NCBI RefSeq assembly: GCF_004022565.1
Contig: NZ_CP022987.1
Coordinates: 1,178,001-1,242,000 of the forward strand
From: Pollutimonas thiosulfatoxidans
GTDB taxonomy: Bacteria; Pseudomonadota; Gammaproteobacteria; Burkholderiales; Burkholderiaceae_B
Length of the DNA: 64,000 nucleotides
Direction: 5' to 3'
Shown: in pieces, positions 15,356-24,623 of the stretch
Layout: each line of letters opens with the position of its first letter
How positions within the stretch are numbered: the stretch's first letter is position 1
Program-made: the position numbers and the translations under genes
Notes under the pieces: generated by a model
Seen by the model: the letters and a program-made list of their open reading frames with translations, nothing else
What the model was told of the DNA's origin: nothing
Database searches by the model: none

Positions 15356-17125
15356 TCATGCGCTGACGCGCCCCATACCCGACTGCGCGTTCCACAGCGA
15401 GCTGAACAAGCCGTCACGCGCCAGCAGCTCTTCAGGGCTGCCGTCCTCCATGATCTTGCCTTCGCTCAACATGACGATGCGGTCGAATTGGCTTAGCGTA
15501 GACAACCTGTGCGCAACGGCAATCACGGTACGGCCACTGATCAGGTTTTGCAGCGCCCGCTGCACCGCCCGCTCGGACTTTGTATCCAAAGCGGCAGTGG
15601 CCTCGTCCAATATCAGAACCGGCGCGTCCTTCAAGAAGGCGCGTGCTATGCCCAAACGCTGGCGCTGCCCGCCAGACAGCGTGGCGCCGCGCTCGCCTAT
15701 GATAGTGTCGTAGCCATGGCGCAGCCGACGGATAAAGGCGTCGCACTGAGCATGGCGCGCCGCGGCATAAACGTCTTCGTCACTGGCATCGGGACGGCTG
15801 TAGCGTATGTTCTCCATCACGGAACGGCGGAAAAGGCTGATATCCTGCGGCACCACGGCAATACCCGCCCGTAATGAGTCCTGGCTCATGGCGCTTACGG
15901 GCACGCCGTCGATCAGTATCTCTCCATGCTGCACATCGTCCAGACGCTGGATCAGTGCCAATAGCGTGGACTTGCCGCCGCCCGAAGGGCCCGCCAAACC
16001 CAGCTTCTGCCCCGGTGGTATCACGAGATCAAGGTGCTGGAATACAGGTTTCTTGCTGTCGGGATAGCGAAACGTGACGTTGCGAAACTCAATACGGCCC
16101 TGCGTGGGTTGTACTGGCAGAGCACCCGGCGCGTCAGATATGGCATGGCGTTCGCCTATGACCTCCAGCATCTCGGCCACTATGCCGAATTCCTGCGACA
16201 TCTCTACCAAGGCCAGCGCCAGATCGCGCGAGCCATGCAAGATGCGAAACGTCAAGGCGCTGACCAGGACGACATCGCCGGCGCTGACCGAGCCGGACTG
16301 CCAGGCACGTAACGCCCAGATCAGCATCGTGCCGGCCATGATCCATAGGCAGACGTCGTGTATGACCCGAGCTTTCTCCAGGTACATCCAGCTTTTGCGC
16401 TGCGCGCGGGCTTCTATGCCTATAGCACTGGCCAGGCGTTGACGCTCGCGCTCCCTGGCCGAAAACGCCTTCACCGCCCATACGTTGGTGACGGTGTCCA
16501 CCAGTTCGCCGCCCACGACTGCTGCCTCCTGGCCGTAGGCGCGGTGCAACGCCCGTCCCCGTATGCCGAAAGCGATGATGATGGAAGCAACGATCGCCAC
16601 AAACGCAACCAGTGCCAGCGACATCCGGTAATCCACCAGCGTCAGCACCACGACCGCGCCAATAAAGTCGACGGCGGGGGGCGTAATGTTCCAAATCAAC
16701 CGGCTAAGTATCGCCCCGGTCGAGCCGGCGGTCGCCGTGATGCGACTGCTTAGCGATCCGGACAAGTGCTTGGCAAAGTAGCGCATGGGGTGGCCGATCA
16801 TGTGCTGGAACAGGTCCACCCGGACGTCGGCGCCCGTGGCAACGATGGCACGGCAACCCAGCCAGCCGCTGCAGCGCCATAGTATGTTCTCCAGGGCAAT
16901 CAATCCAAGAAACATCAGCAAGGGCGGCCAGACTTGCGCCGCCACCCGGTCTGTCGTAACCATGGCATCGACGACCAGCTTCATGCCGTACTGAACCGCC
17001 ACGGCGCAAGTACCCGCTGACACCACCAGCACAGCCAGCGTGCCAAATTGCCAGCGCCGCAATTTGAGGTACTTCAGAAGAAATGGCCACGGCCGGTTAG
17101 GCACGCTGCGGGAGCTCACGGCCAC
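15356..17125 (-). CDS. ABC exporter, fused permease and ATPase
   Basis: 589 residues: a six-helix type I exporter domain (about 1-320) and a nucleotide-binding domain with Walker A GPSGGGKST, Q-loop PQDISLF, signature LSGGQRQR, Walker B VLILDEAT and the switch His in VAHRLS. It would act as a homodimer in the inner membrane. The start overlaps the end of the upstream glycosidase gene by 10 nt, so it is the third gene of an operon with the GT-UGM fusion and the glycosidase. The cargo is probably a glycan or glycolipid, by context only. Confidence 0.92.
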   Translation of the reverse strand: MAVSSRSVPNRPWPFLLKYLKLRRWQFGTLAVLVVSAGTCAVAVQYGMKLVVDAMVTTDRVAAQVWPPLLMFLGLIALENILWRCSGWLGCRAIVATGADVRVDLFQHMIGHPMRYFAKHLSGSLSSRITATAGSTGAILSRLIWNITPPAVDFIGAVVVLTLVDYRMSLALVAFVAIVASIIIAFGIRGRALHRAYGQEAAVVGGELVDTVTNVWAVKAFSARERERQRLASAIGIEARAQRKSWMYLEKARVIHDVCLWIMAGTMLIWALRAWQSGSVSAGDVVLVSALTFRILHGSRDLALALVEMSQEFGIVAEMLEVIGERHAISDAPGALPVQPTQGRIEFRNVTFRYPDSKKPVFQHLDLVIPPGQKLGLAGPSGGGKSTLLALIQRLDDVQHGEILIDGVPVSAMSQDSLRAGIAVVPQDISLFRRSVMENIRYSRPDASDEDVYAAARHAQCDAFIRRLRHGYDTIIGERGATLSGGQRQRLGIARAFLKDAPVLILDEATAALDTKSERAVQRALQNLISGRTVIAVAHRLSTLSQFDRIVMLSEGKIMEDGSPEELLARDGLFSSLWNAQSGMGRVSA

Positions 17126-18282
17126 CCCCCTCTGGCAGTTGCCATTGCCTCTACTGCAATGCCGCGGTCCTCCTCGCGGACATAACGGAACCGCTCCTGC
17201 TGGCGGGCCAGCTCGGCTGCAAGTGGCTCATGTAGCGCCCTGCTTCCGTCTTGCTGCGGCGGACCCAGCAGGCCGCAGTCGCAATGTCGTTCATCGGCCC
17301 AGCCGGGGTAGTTGGTAACCGGATACAGGCAGATGCCGTCGACCGGCACACCGAGTTCGATGGCCGCCAGAACCTCATCGCAAACGTAGCGCAACCACGG
17401 CTGGCGCAAGTCGCCCTCGGCACCGGTCTCCGCAACGAACAGAGGACGGCCATAGCGCTGATGGGTCTCGGCCAGAATCTCCCGAAACGGGCGATACAGC
17501 GGATCGCCGACCTCGATGGTGCGGCCACGCAAGAACCACTGATTATTCGAGTAATAGTTGACGCCGATAATATCGAGACAATCCGGTCCTCCGCCCAACT
17601 CGGGATGCAGCTTGCCTGCCAGTATGTCCCAGGCTTCAAACTGTGCCGCACGGGCATGCGCTGCTGCGCGCCGCATGGCTGGCGTGCGGGGCACTACATG
17701 GATGACCGGGTCGACAGCGACGAAACGGGCGCGTGGATCGACCTCGAGTATGGCGCGGGTGCCCGCTATCGCCGCCCGCAACAACTGACACTTCAGCTCC
17801 ATGCCCCGGCGCGTCGCGCGCGGCGCAAATAAGCGCATGTCTCCCGCCGCCCACGCCCAGAACGAGATCTCGTTGATGGGACAGTAAAACGGAACATCGG
17901 CTGTTTCGTCGCGTACCAACCTGGCAACGGCTGCGGCGTATCGGCTATAGCGATCCGGGAAGTCGCTGGACCAGATGTCTATGTGTTCGGGCCAGCCGTA
18001 GTGGCACAAGTCCCATAAGACTTGAACGCCGGTCCGGCTTGCCGCATGCAGCATGGGAAGAAAGCTGCTCCAGTCATATTGCCCCGGATGCTGCTCGATC
18101 AGGTGCCAACGCAATCCATCACGTGCGGTGGCGATGTCTTGCGCCAGCAAAGCGCGATAGTCCTCCTCGGCATAGCAATCGTGTCCGGTCGCGCGCAGCA
18201 AATCCAGCCGGACACCATCGGGGCGGCGTTGAGTCGAACACTCGAAGCCGCCCATGAAGTAGCTCTGAAACAAGGCCGACAT
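17116..18282 (-). CDS. Clan-A glycoside hydrolase (beta-glucosidase-like)
   Basis: 388 residues resembling the COG2723/GH1-type TIM barrel. A candidate acid/base Glu lies in CPINEISFW and the nucleophile Glu in FVAETGAEGD, each at the end of a predicted strand. It is shorter than typical GH1 enzymes (about 450) and lacks a signal peptide. The ATG at 18282 has AGGAAA before it; an upstream frame extension to 18486 lies inside the preceding gene. It sits 13 nt after the GT-UGM fusion, so it probably acts on the same galactose-containing glycan. Confidence 0.75.
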   Translation of the reverse strand: MSALFQSYFMGGFECSTQRRPDGVRLDLLRATGHDCYAEEDYRALLAQDIATARDGLRWHLIEQHPGQYDWSSFLPMLHAASRTGVQVLWDLCHYGWPEHIDIWSSDFPDRYSRYAAAVARLVRDETADVPFYCPINEISFWAWAAGDMRLFAPRATRRGMELKCQLLRAAIAGTRAILEVDPRARFVAVDPVIHVVPRTPAMRRAAAHARAAQFEAWDILAGKLHPELGGGPDCLDIIGVNYYSNNQWFLRGRTIEVGDPLYRPFREILAETHQRYGRPLFVAETGAEGDLRQPWLRYVCDEVLAAIELGVPVDGICLYPVTNYPGWADERHCDCGLLGPPQQDGSRALHEPLAAELARQQERFRYVREEDRGIAVEAMATARGGWP

Positions 18283-18295
18283 GGCTTTCCTGGAT

Positions 18296-20644
18296 CTAGG
18301 CCACAGACTGCGCCGCCGGGCTGCCCTGCTGCGTGGGTTCGGGCTCGGCAAGCCGCTCGAAGACGCTAAGTGCCTGGGCGATGACTTGATCCATGTTGTA
18401 GTACCGATACGTAGCGAGACGCCCAACGAAAGTAACGCCCGGCGTCCGGTCGGCAAGATCCTGATACTTGCGGAACAGCCTGTCATTCTCCGGACGGGGC
18501 ACCGGATAATACGGTTCGCCTACCGCGCTGGGTATTTCGTAGGTAATGCTCGTCTTCTCATGCTCTTGCCCGGTCAAATACTTGTATTCGGTAATGCGTG
18601 TGTAGGGGATGTCTTCGGCGGGATAGTTGACCACTGCAGCCGGCTGGAAGGTGGTCTGGTCCAGCGTAGCCTGCCGAAATTGCAAAGAGCGATAAGGCAG
18701 CCTGCCGTAACGATGATCGAAAAATTCGTCGATAGGGCCGCAGTAGATCAAGTGATCGTAATGGATGGCATCGCGAACGTCGTCGTACGATGTCCCCGTC
18801 TTGACCGTAATGTTGGGATGATCCAGCATTTTCTCGAACATGCGGGTGTAGCCATGTAGCGGCATGCACTGGAAGGTATCGGTGAAGTAGCGGTCGTCGG
18901 TCGAGGTCCGTACGGGTATGCGCGCCGCCACGGCTTTATCCAGTTCGCTGGGATCAAGCCCCCATTGCTTGCGGGTATAGCCCCGAAAGAATTTCTCGTA
19001 CAGCTCGCGTCCCACCTTGCTGACCACCACATCTTCAGATGTCCTGACCGGGTTGACCGGCTCGGCGCGGGCGGCAAGGAACTCGCTCGCCTGCTCGGAC
19101 GTAAAGGCCCGCCCATACAGCTTGGCAAGTGTAGTGAGGTTGATCGGCATTGGCACCAGCTTGCCATCCACCTGCGCCAGCACGCGGTGCTCGTAAGGCC
19201 GCCATGCGGTAAATCGGGACAGGTAATCCACCACTTTCTGGGAATTGGTATGGAAGATGTGCGGACCGTATTTATGGACAAGAATACCGGCTGCGTCATA
19301 GTAGTCATAGGCGTTGCCGGCAATATGCGGACGACGATCGATCACCAGCACCTTCTTGTCCAATTCCGAGGCCAAACGCTCTGCCAATACGCTGCCCGCA
19401 AAACCCGCACCCACGACCAGATAGTCGTAGTGGGCGCCGCCGTTGGCGATAGGCACGGGCCTGTCATGCCCAAAGGTCAAGGCCGATACAAGCTTGGGCG
19501 CCGGCCGCCGCCGTCCGTCGGCCATGATGGCCATCATGCGGTCACTGGTCCCGTCCCACGACATGCCCGCCAGGATTTCATCCGCGCGCTCATAAAGAGC
19601 GGGTCTATCGTGAATTCGTTCGAGCTCGGCGGCAATGGCTTGCACGAACTGCTGTGGCGTTTCGCAAATGGATACCATGCCGCATTCGCCATAGCGTCGC
19701 AGCACATCGGTGATGGCTGACGACACCACTGCGCGTCCGCCCGCCAGGTACTCGGGTGTCTTGGTGGGGCTGATGAAGCGCGTTGATTCGTTCAAGGCGA
19801 ACGGCATCAGGGCCACATCCCAGCCAGCCAGGTAGGCCGGCAACTCGTCGTATTGCTTCGCGCCGAGGTAATGAATATTGGGCCTGCGCGGCAAAGCTTC
19901 GGGGTCGATCTTGACAACCGGCCCCACCAGCACCAGGTGCCAGTCTGGCCGCAAATCGGCCAGTTGCTCAAGCAGCACGATGTCCAGCCGCTCATCCAGC
20001 ACACCGTAAAACCCAAGGCGTGGATGAGGTATGTTGGCCTGGTCTTGCGGCTCGGGCAGGTCGCGCCGGGCCTGAGCAAAGTGGGCGATGTCGACGCTGC
20101 TAGGAAAGGGATGGACATTGGGATGCAGATCACGCTTGGCTTCGTAAAGACTGTAGCCGCCAGTAAATACGGCATCGGCTCGGGCCAGCAGTTCTCGCTC
20201 GCGCTCGACCAGATCAACAGGGGCACCGCGAAATGCCGACAACTCGTCCATGCAGTCGTATACAACAAACGCCGAACGCAGATGCGCCGAGAAAGCCAGG
20301 CTCATGGGCGTGTAATACCAAAGCTTCATTTCTTCGGCCGGAATATCGCCGAGATAGCGATCAAGCAGGTCGCGTTGCGCACGCTCGGCATCTTCACGCT
20401 GTTGGCCGGCCGGCAGGTGTGGAACCAGTACGCACACCCCATCCTGCGCTTCACGCGCTTCCAGATAAGGCTCGTCGTGAGTGTCGTAGATGGGCTCCTC
20501 GAAATAAAGCACCTTATGGTCCCGTGAAAAGCGGGTCATCAGATGCTGAGGACGCTGGTATACAAAGTTCCAGCGTAGATGCGAGAAGCACAGCAGTGTG
20601 GGGAGCCTGTCGCTCCGTGCGCGTTGGGAGGTTGCCGCGGTCAT
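18296..20644 (-). CDS. Fusion of a glycosyltransferase and UDP-galactopyranose mutase
   Basis: 782 residues in one frame. Residues about 15-380 form a GT-B-type glycosyltransferase (opening with WNFVYQRPQHLM; donor-site region STRFISPTKTPEYLAGG). Residues about 403-770 are a complete UDP-galactopyranose mutase: FAD motif DYLVVGAGFAGSVLAERL, HKYGPHIFHT, RKQWGLDPSEL and a final GRLATYRYYNMDQ. The mutase converts UDP-galactopyranose to UDP-galactofuranose, so the fusion could couple Galf donor synthesis to sugar transfer. It is the first gene of a three-gene minus-strand operon (fusion, glycosidase, ABC exporter). The mutase half would be called glf if separate. Confidence 0.9.
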   Translation of the reverse strand: MTAATSQRARSDRLPTLLCFSHLRWNFVYQRPQHLMTRFSRDHKVLYFEEPIYDTHDEPYLEAREAQDGVCVLVPHLPAGQQREDAERAQRDLLDRYLGDIPAEEMKLWYYTPMSLAFSAHLRSAFVVYDCMDELSAFRGAPVDLVERERELLARADAVFTGGYSLYEAKRDLHPNVHPFPSSVDIAHFAQARRDLPEPQDQANIPHPRLGFYGVLDERLDIVLLEQLADLRPDWHLVLVGPVVKIDPEALPRRPNIHYLGAKQYDELPAYLAGWDVALMPFALNESTRFISPTKTPEYLAGGRAVVSSAITDVLRRYGECGMVSICETPQQFVQAIAAELERIHDRPALYERADEILAGMSWDGTSDRMMAIMADGRRRPAPKLVSALTFGHDRPVPIANGGAHYDYLVVGAGFAGSVLAERLASELDKKVLVIDRRPHIAGNAYDYYDAAGILVHKYGPHIFHTNSQKVVDYLSRFTAWRPYEHRVLAQVDGKLVPMPINLTTLAKLYGRAFTSEQASEFLAARAEPVNPVRTSEDVVVSKVGRELYEKFFRGYTRKQWGLDPSELDKAVAARIPVRTSTDDRYFTDTFQCMPLHGYTRMFEKMLDHPNITVKTGTSYDDVRDAIHYDHLIYCGPIDEFFDHRYGRLPYRSLQFRQATLDQTTFQPAAVVNYPAEDIPYTRITEYKYLTGQEHEKTSITYEIPSAVGEPYYPVPRPENDRLFRKYQDLADRTPGVTFVGRLATYRYYNMDQVIAQALSVFERLAEPEPTQQGSPAAQSVA

Positions 20645-20768
20645 GATTAACCCTATCGTTAATGGTCATCGGTTGGGTGACGGGCCTGTTTCAGCAAGCT
20701 GTATTCCTGCGCTTATGCTCGGAGGCGGGACGATTTCGCGTTACCACAGGTGCCCTCGCGCAGCCACA

Positions 20769-20888
20769 TTATTTGCTGAGAACATCGACGGTGAAAGCTT
20801 CGGCGGCGTCGGATGGCGGCGGGTCCAGCGCCGTCATCGCAACGGCAAGCGTGATCATGAAAAGTAAGGTTAAGGCTCGCTTCTTCAT
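20769..20888 (-). CDS. Small exported peptide (39 aa), function unknown
   Basis: The ATG at 20888 is preceded by GGGAGG and encodes a lysine-initiated hydrophobic leader (KKRALTLLFMITLAVAMTA) followed by a short polar tail with an AEA-type cleavage site. This is the look of a real signal peptide rather than chance. It lies 34 nt downstream of the SDR gene on the same strand. It has no recognised family, and the mature peptide would be only about 12 residues, so it may instead be a gene stump. Confidence 0.4.
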   Translation of the reverse strand: MKKRALTLLFMITLAVAMTALDPPPSDAAEAFTVDVLSK

Positions 20889-20922
20889 GGATCCCTCCCG
20901 GCCGTCTACGGCTACCGACCGC

Positions 20923-21924
20923 TCAACTACCCGGACTGCCGGTGATCGGCAGGACAATGCCGGTGATGTAGCTGGCGCAAGCCGGCGAAGCGAGGAACAC
21001 ATAGGCGGGCGAAATTTCTTCCGGCTGAGCCGGACGGCCCAATGCGGTCTTCGCGCCAAATGACTCGATTTTCTCGGCAGGCTGATCCGCAGGGTTAAGC
21101 GGCGTCCAAACAGGTCCCGGCGCCACGGCGTTGACGCGGACACCCTTGCTGGCCAGGTTGGAAGCCAGTGCCATCGTGAAAGCATGTATGGCACCCTTGG
21201 TAGTCGAATAGTCCAGCAAGGTGGCATGCCCGCGCAGTCCGGTCACGGAGCCAGTGTTGATGATGGAGCTGCCTTCTTTCAGATGCGGCAATGCCGCCCG
21301 TGCCATATGGAAGTATCCATAGATGTTGGTACGCATGGTTTCGTCAAACCTTTCATCGGTAATATCTTCGAGGCTGTCGGCGTGCTCCTGGAAGGCGGCG
21401 TTATTCACGAGCACGTCCAGCTTGCCGAAGGCCTGTACCGTTTCCTGCACGACCCGCCGGCAAAACTCTGCGTCCTTGACGTCGCCTGATATCAGCAAGC
21501 ATTTGCGTCCTTCTGCTTCAACGCAACGCTTGGTCTCTTGCGCGTCTGTGTCTTCGCTGAGGTAGGCGACGGCCACATCGGCCCCCTCGCGAGCAAACAA
21601 CACCGCCACCGCCCTTCCTATGCCGGAATCCGCTCCGGTGACGATGGCCGCCATACCGTCCAGCTTTCCGCTACCGCGATAAGCGGGCGCCATGAACTGC
21701 GGCGCCGGCTCCAGTTCGTGCTCGTGACCCGGCTTTTCCTGGTGCTGCTTGGGCAGAGGTGGCTCGGGATGCTCGCGCGCGCCGGTTTGCGCCGCGCCTT
21801 GCGAGCCCGAGTCTGACGAACCGCCCTTCTTGGCCGCATCCTTCTGATCTTGTTCGGCCTGTATCTGCCGCTGCTTGTCGGCGCTGCGTTCGACGTTGTT
21901 GTCGCCGTTTCTGTCTGTTGCCAT
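20923..21924 (-). CDS. Short-chain dehydrogenase with a charged N-terminal extension
   Basis: 333 residues. The first 75 or so are Gln/Glu/Lys-rich and low-complexity. The SDR core follows: cofactor motif TGADSGIGRA, NNAA, and catalytic Ser and Tyr-x3-Lys (YSTTK). This matches the extended SDR group of B. subtilis YhdF/YhxC-type general-stress dehydrogenases. The ATG at 21924 has GGGAG in front. The substrate is unknown, and stress induction is likely by family analogy. Confidence 0.9.
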   Translation of the reverse strand: MATDRNGDNNVERSADKQRQIQAEQDQKDAAKKGGSSDSGSQGAAQTGAREHPEPPLPKQHQEKPGHEHELEPAPQFMAPAYRGSGKLDGMAAIVTGADSGIGRAVAVLFAREGADVAVAYLSEDTDAQETKRCVEAEGRKCLLISGDVKDAEFCRRVVQETVQAFGKLDVLVNNAAFQEHADSLEDITDERFDETMRTNIYGYFHMARAALPHLKEGSSIINTGSVTGLRGHATLLDYSTTKGAIHAFTMALASNLASKGVRVNAVAPGPVWTPLNPADQPAEKIESFGAKTALGRPAQPEEISPAYVFLASPACASYITGIVLPITGSPGS

Positions 21925-22062
21925 AATCGCTCCCTTGAATGTGTGCGGCCGCGCCGCTATGCTGGCTAAGTCCCAGCAAGGAGCGATCCCGCCTTGGGGG
22001 CCACTGCGGCCTGCCATCCGCTACACTTGCGGTCCAGCACCAGCCTCTTACAGGAGAACCTC

Positions 22063-23058
22063 ATGGCCCCCTCTTTTCGCGGTTTCAGACGATATAAACA
22101 TCTGCTTCTGTTGGCCGCGCTGGCATGCTGCAGCGGCGTGGCCGTGGCTCAAGTGCCGCCTCAGCCGGGCACGCAGGTGCCGGGGTATTACCGCATGGTG
22201 CTGGGCGAGTTCGAAGCCACCGCGCTGTACGACGGGTTTGTGGACCTGGACCCCGGCCTGCTGAAAGGCGCCACCGAAAAAGACATTCAGACGCTCATCG
22301 CCCGGATGTTCGTGCCGACGCACGCGGGCGGCGTGCAAACGGCCGTCAATGGCTTCCTGGTTAATACCGGCGACAACCTCATACTGGTCGATGCCGGTGC
22401 GGCGGCCTGCTTTGGCCCAACCCTGGGAAACATACCCGCCAATCTGCAGGCGTCCGGTTATGAAACCGCACAGGTCGACACCGTGTTGCTTACCCACCTG
22501 CACGGCGACCACGCTTGCGGCATCACCAATGCCGACGGTACGGCGGTGTTTCCCAATGCGACCGTGTACGTTGCCAAAGAGGAAGCCGCGTTCTGGCTGA
22601 ATGCCGACATCGCAGCGAAGGCGCCAGAGGCCTTGCAACCTTTCTTCAAGGCCGCGCAGCAAGCCGTCGCGCCTTATGTCGCAGCCGGCAAGCTTAAAAA
22701 GTTCAATCCGGGCGATCCCTTGCTGCCAGGCGTAGACTCCCACCCTCTGCCAGGACACACACCCGGGCATGGCGGCTATCTGTTTTCCACGCCCAAAGGA
22801 AAGCTGCTGGTGTGGGGGGACGTCATCCACAGCCATTCGGTACAGTTCGCCCGACCGGAGGTCGCTATCGAGTTCGATGTCGACCCGCAGCAGGCTATCG
22901 CTACCCGGCGCGACGTCCTGGCGCTGGTGAGCAAAGAGGCGCTTTGGATAGCGGGCGCGCATCTTCCCTTTCCGGGCCTGGGGCATGTGCGCCACGATGA
23001 CACCGGCTACGCCTGGGTGCCTGTGGAGTTCTCGCCCACTGTTCGCAAAGTGCGATAA
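22063..23058 (+). CDS. Exported metallo-beta-lactamase-fold hydrolase
   Basis: 331 residues: a signal peptide (about 1-30, LLLLAALACCSGVAVAQ), then an MBL domain with THLHGDHACG, the later HTPGHGG histidine, the WGDVIHSH metal ligand region and a final AGAHLPFPG. It belongs to the periplasmic group related to quorum-quenching or MBL-type lactonases. CAGGAG precedes the ATG at 22063; the longer frame from 21994 is rejected. It is divergent from the SDR gene. Confidence 0.87.
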   Translation: MAPSFRGFRRYKHLLLLAALACCSGVAVAQVPPQPGTQVPGYYRMVLGEFEATALYDGFVDLDPGLLKGATEKDIQTLIARMFVPTHAGGVQTAVNGFLVNTGDNLILVDAGAAACFGPTLGNIPANLQASGYETAQVDTVLLTHLHGDHACGITNADGTAVFPNATVYVAKEEAAFWLNADIAAKAPEALQPFFKAAQQAVAPYVAAGKLKKFNPGDPLLPGVDSHPLPGHTPGHGGYLFSTPKGKLLVWGDVIHSHSVQFARPEVAIEFDVDPQQAIATRRDVLALVSKEALWIAGAHLPFPGLGHVRHDDTGYAWVPVEFSPTVRKVR

Positions 23059-23181
23059 AACAGGGCGCGATTTGGCCGGGTGGCCGCGTGGCGGCGGCGT
23101 CCGGCACGTAGGCCTCGCCTAGCCCGTATAATCGCGGCTTGGCGATATCGTGTGGCGCCCTGGAACCAACCCTGGACGCTC

Positions 23182-23460
23182 ATGAAGAAAACAGATCTCG
23201 AGAAAAACAAAGCCCTCAAGCTGATGGAAAATCTGAGGAAAGGCGGTACGCCCAATCGCTTTGGCGCGGCATCCGGTGCCGGATTACCAGACCGCCGAGA
23301 GCAACGCCGGCTGGACAAGGCCGAAGGTCTGGTTTCTTTTCCGCTGAAGCTGAACGAAGACCTGATTGCCGCAATCCGTCAGCGCGCGCAGGACGAAGAC
23401 ACAGGCATCAATGAAGTCGTAGGCAACCTGTTGCGCCAGGCACTGGCAGCCGGCAAATAA
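23182..23460 (+). CDS. Small protein with ribbon-helix-helix-like C-terminus
   Basis: 92 residues. A Lys-rich N-terminal helix leads to GTPNRFGAASG and a C-terminal segment (VSFPLKLNEDLIAAIRQRA, then GINEVVGNLLRQAL) resembling the strand-helix-helix of Arc/MetJ-type proteins. A perfect TATAAT lies at 23127-23132, about 50 nt upstream. It ends 4 nt from the convergent bd-oxidase small subunit gene. DNA binding is plausible but unproven. Confidence 0.6.
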   Translation: MKKTDLEKNKALKLMENLRKGGTPNRFGAASGAGLPDRREQRRLDKAEGLVSFPLKLNEDLIAAIRQRAQDEDTGINEVVGNLLRQALAAGK

Positions 23461-23464
23461 CAAG

Positions 23465-23611
23465 TCAGGCGGTCATGCCGACCGCATTCATGATCAGGCG
23501 CAACAAGTAGGCGAATAGCGCCAGGGCAGCGATGCTGGCTGCCCATATCGCCACCAACCATGCAATACGGCGCCACCATAGTGCACGCGCGGAAGGCGTA
23601 TGTTGCTCCAT
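23465..23611 (-). CDS. DUF2474 single-helix protein of the bd oxidase operon
   Basis: 48 residues with one transmembrane helix (about 17-40) after an Arg-rich WWRRIAW segment. DUF2474 proteins are encoded directly after cydB/cioB and are thought to be small accessory subunits of the oxidase, analogous to CydX in E. coli. Its ATG overlaps the cioB stop by one base (TGATGG), so translation is coupled. Confidence 0.85.
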   Translation of the reverse strand: MEQHTPSARALWWRRIAWLVAIWAASIAALALFAYLLRLIMNAVGMTA

Positions 23612-24618
23612 CAGTGATAGCCCTCGCTGCTTACGACTTTTCCGCGGAACACGTAATAAGACCAGGCGGTATACATCAGGATCAGGGGAATGATCAGCAG
23701 CGCCCCCACCAGCGTGAACCCCTGACTCTCTGCGGGACCGGATGCATCCCAAATAGTGATGTCAGGCGGGATGATATTGGGCCACACGCTGATGCCCAGC
23801 CCGCTATAGCCCAGAAACAACAGCGCCAGCGTCAACAGAAACGGCCCCGCATGAGGATCCCGGTTCAAGGACCGCAGCAGGCACCAGGCCGCCACCACTA
23901 CCAATATGGGCACCGGGGCAAAGAAGAAAATATTGGGTACGCTGAACCAGCGCTCGGCGATGGCGCTGTGCGTCAATGGCGTCCAGATGCTTAGCAGCAC
24001 AATGACGCCAAGCAAAGCGAAGACCAGCGGCCGGGCCAATTGCCGCATGCGGTCATGCAGCGCCCCTTCGGTTTTAAAGATCAGCCACGTGCAACCCAAT
24101 AAGGCGTATGCAACAAGCAGCCCCAAACCGGTGAAAATCGAGAATGGGGTGATCCAGTCCAGCGCCCCACCCGCGTAGCTGCGATTGACTACTGGCAGGC
24201 CGTGCATGTAAGCCCCCAGCGTAACGCCTTGGAAAAATGTGGCGATGACCGAACCACCGATAAAGGCCTTGTCCCACCAGTGCCGCCGGTGGTCCTGTGC
24301 CTTGAAGCGGAATTCGAAAGCCACGCCTCTGAAGATAAGCCCCAGCAGCATGAAAATCAAAGGCAGCATGAAGGCGCTAAGTACCACGGAATAAGCCAGT
24401 GGAAAGGCGGCCAGCAAGCCGGCGCCGCCCAATACCAGCCAGGTCTCGTTGCCGTCCCAGACTGGCGCGACCGTATTCATCATGATGTCTCTGTCCTCTT
24501 TGTCGGTGACCAGGCTAAAGAGCAAGCCTATGCCCAGGTCGAAGCCATCCATGATGACGTACATCAAGATGCCAAACAGAATGATGATCGCCCAGATCAA
24601 TGCCAGATCGACGCCCAT
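23611..24618 (-). CDS. cioB: Cytochrome bd-type quinol oxidase subunit II
   Basis: 335 residues with about eight membrane helices, opening with LIWAIIILFGILMYVIMDGFDLGIG and containing the NTVAPVWDGNETWLV signature of subunit II. It supports the haem-bearing subunit I. The ATG at 24618 is preferred to the GTG at 24627 because AAAAGGTG then serves as its Shine-Dalgarno; the cioA stop lies inside that site, giving tight coupling. Confidence 0.93.
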   Translation of the reverse strand: MGVDLALIWAIIILFGILMYVIMDGFDLGIGLLFSLVTDKEDRDIMMNTVAPVWDGNETWLVLGGAGLLAAFPLAYSVVLSAFMLPLIFMLLGLIFRGVAFEFRFKAQDHRRHWWDKAFIGGSVIATFFQGVTLGAYMHGLPVVNRSYAGGALDWITPFSIFTGLGLLVAYALLGCTWLIFKTEGALHDRMRQLARPLVFALLGVIVLLSIWTPLTHSAIAERWFSVPNIFFFAPVPILVVVAAWCLLRSLNRDPHAGPFLLTLALLFLGYSGLGISVWPNIIPPDITIWDASGPAESQGFTLVGALLIIPLILMYTAWSYYVFRGKVVSSEGYH

Positions 24619-24623
24619 AGCGT

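Noticed and set aside
20769..21227. 152-codon minus frame extending the small exported peptide upstream
   Set aside because: The extra part overlaps the SDR gene out of frame and is Arg/Ser-rich; only the last 39 codons with their own RBS and signal peptide look real.
22048..22995. 315-codon open frame on the minus strand
   Set aside because: It lies antisense to the exported metallo-beta-lactamase gene, which has a signal peptide and complete zinc motifs. The antisense product is His/Gln/Arg-rich with no domain.
23465..23752. 95-codon version of the DUF2474 gene
   Set aside because: The first 47 codons overlap cioB out of frame; the 48-residue form matches the family and begins at the coupled TGATG.
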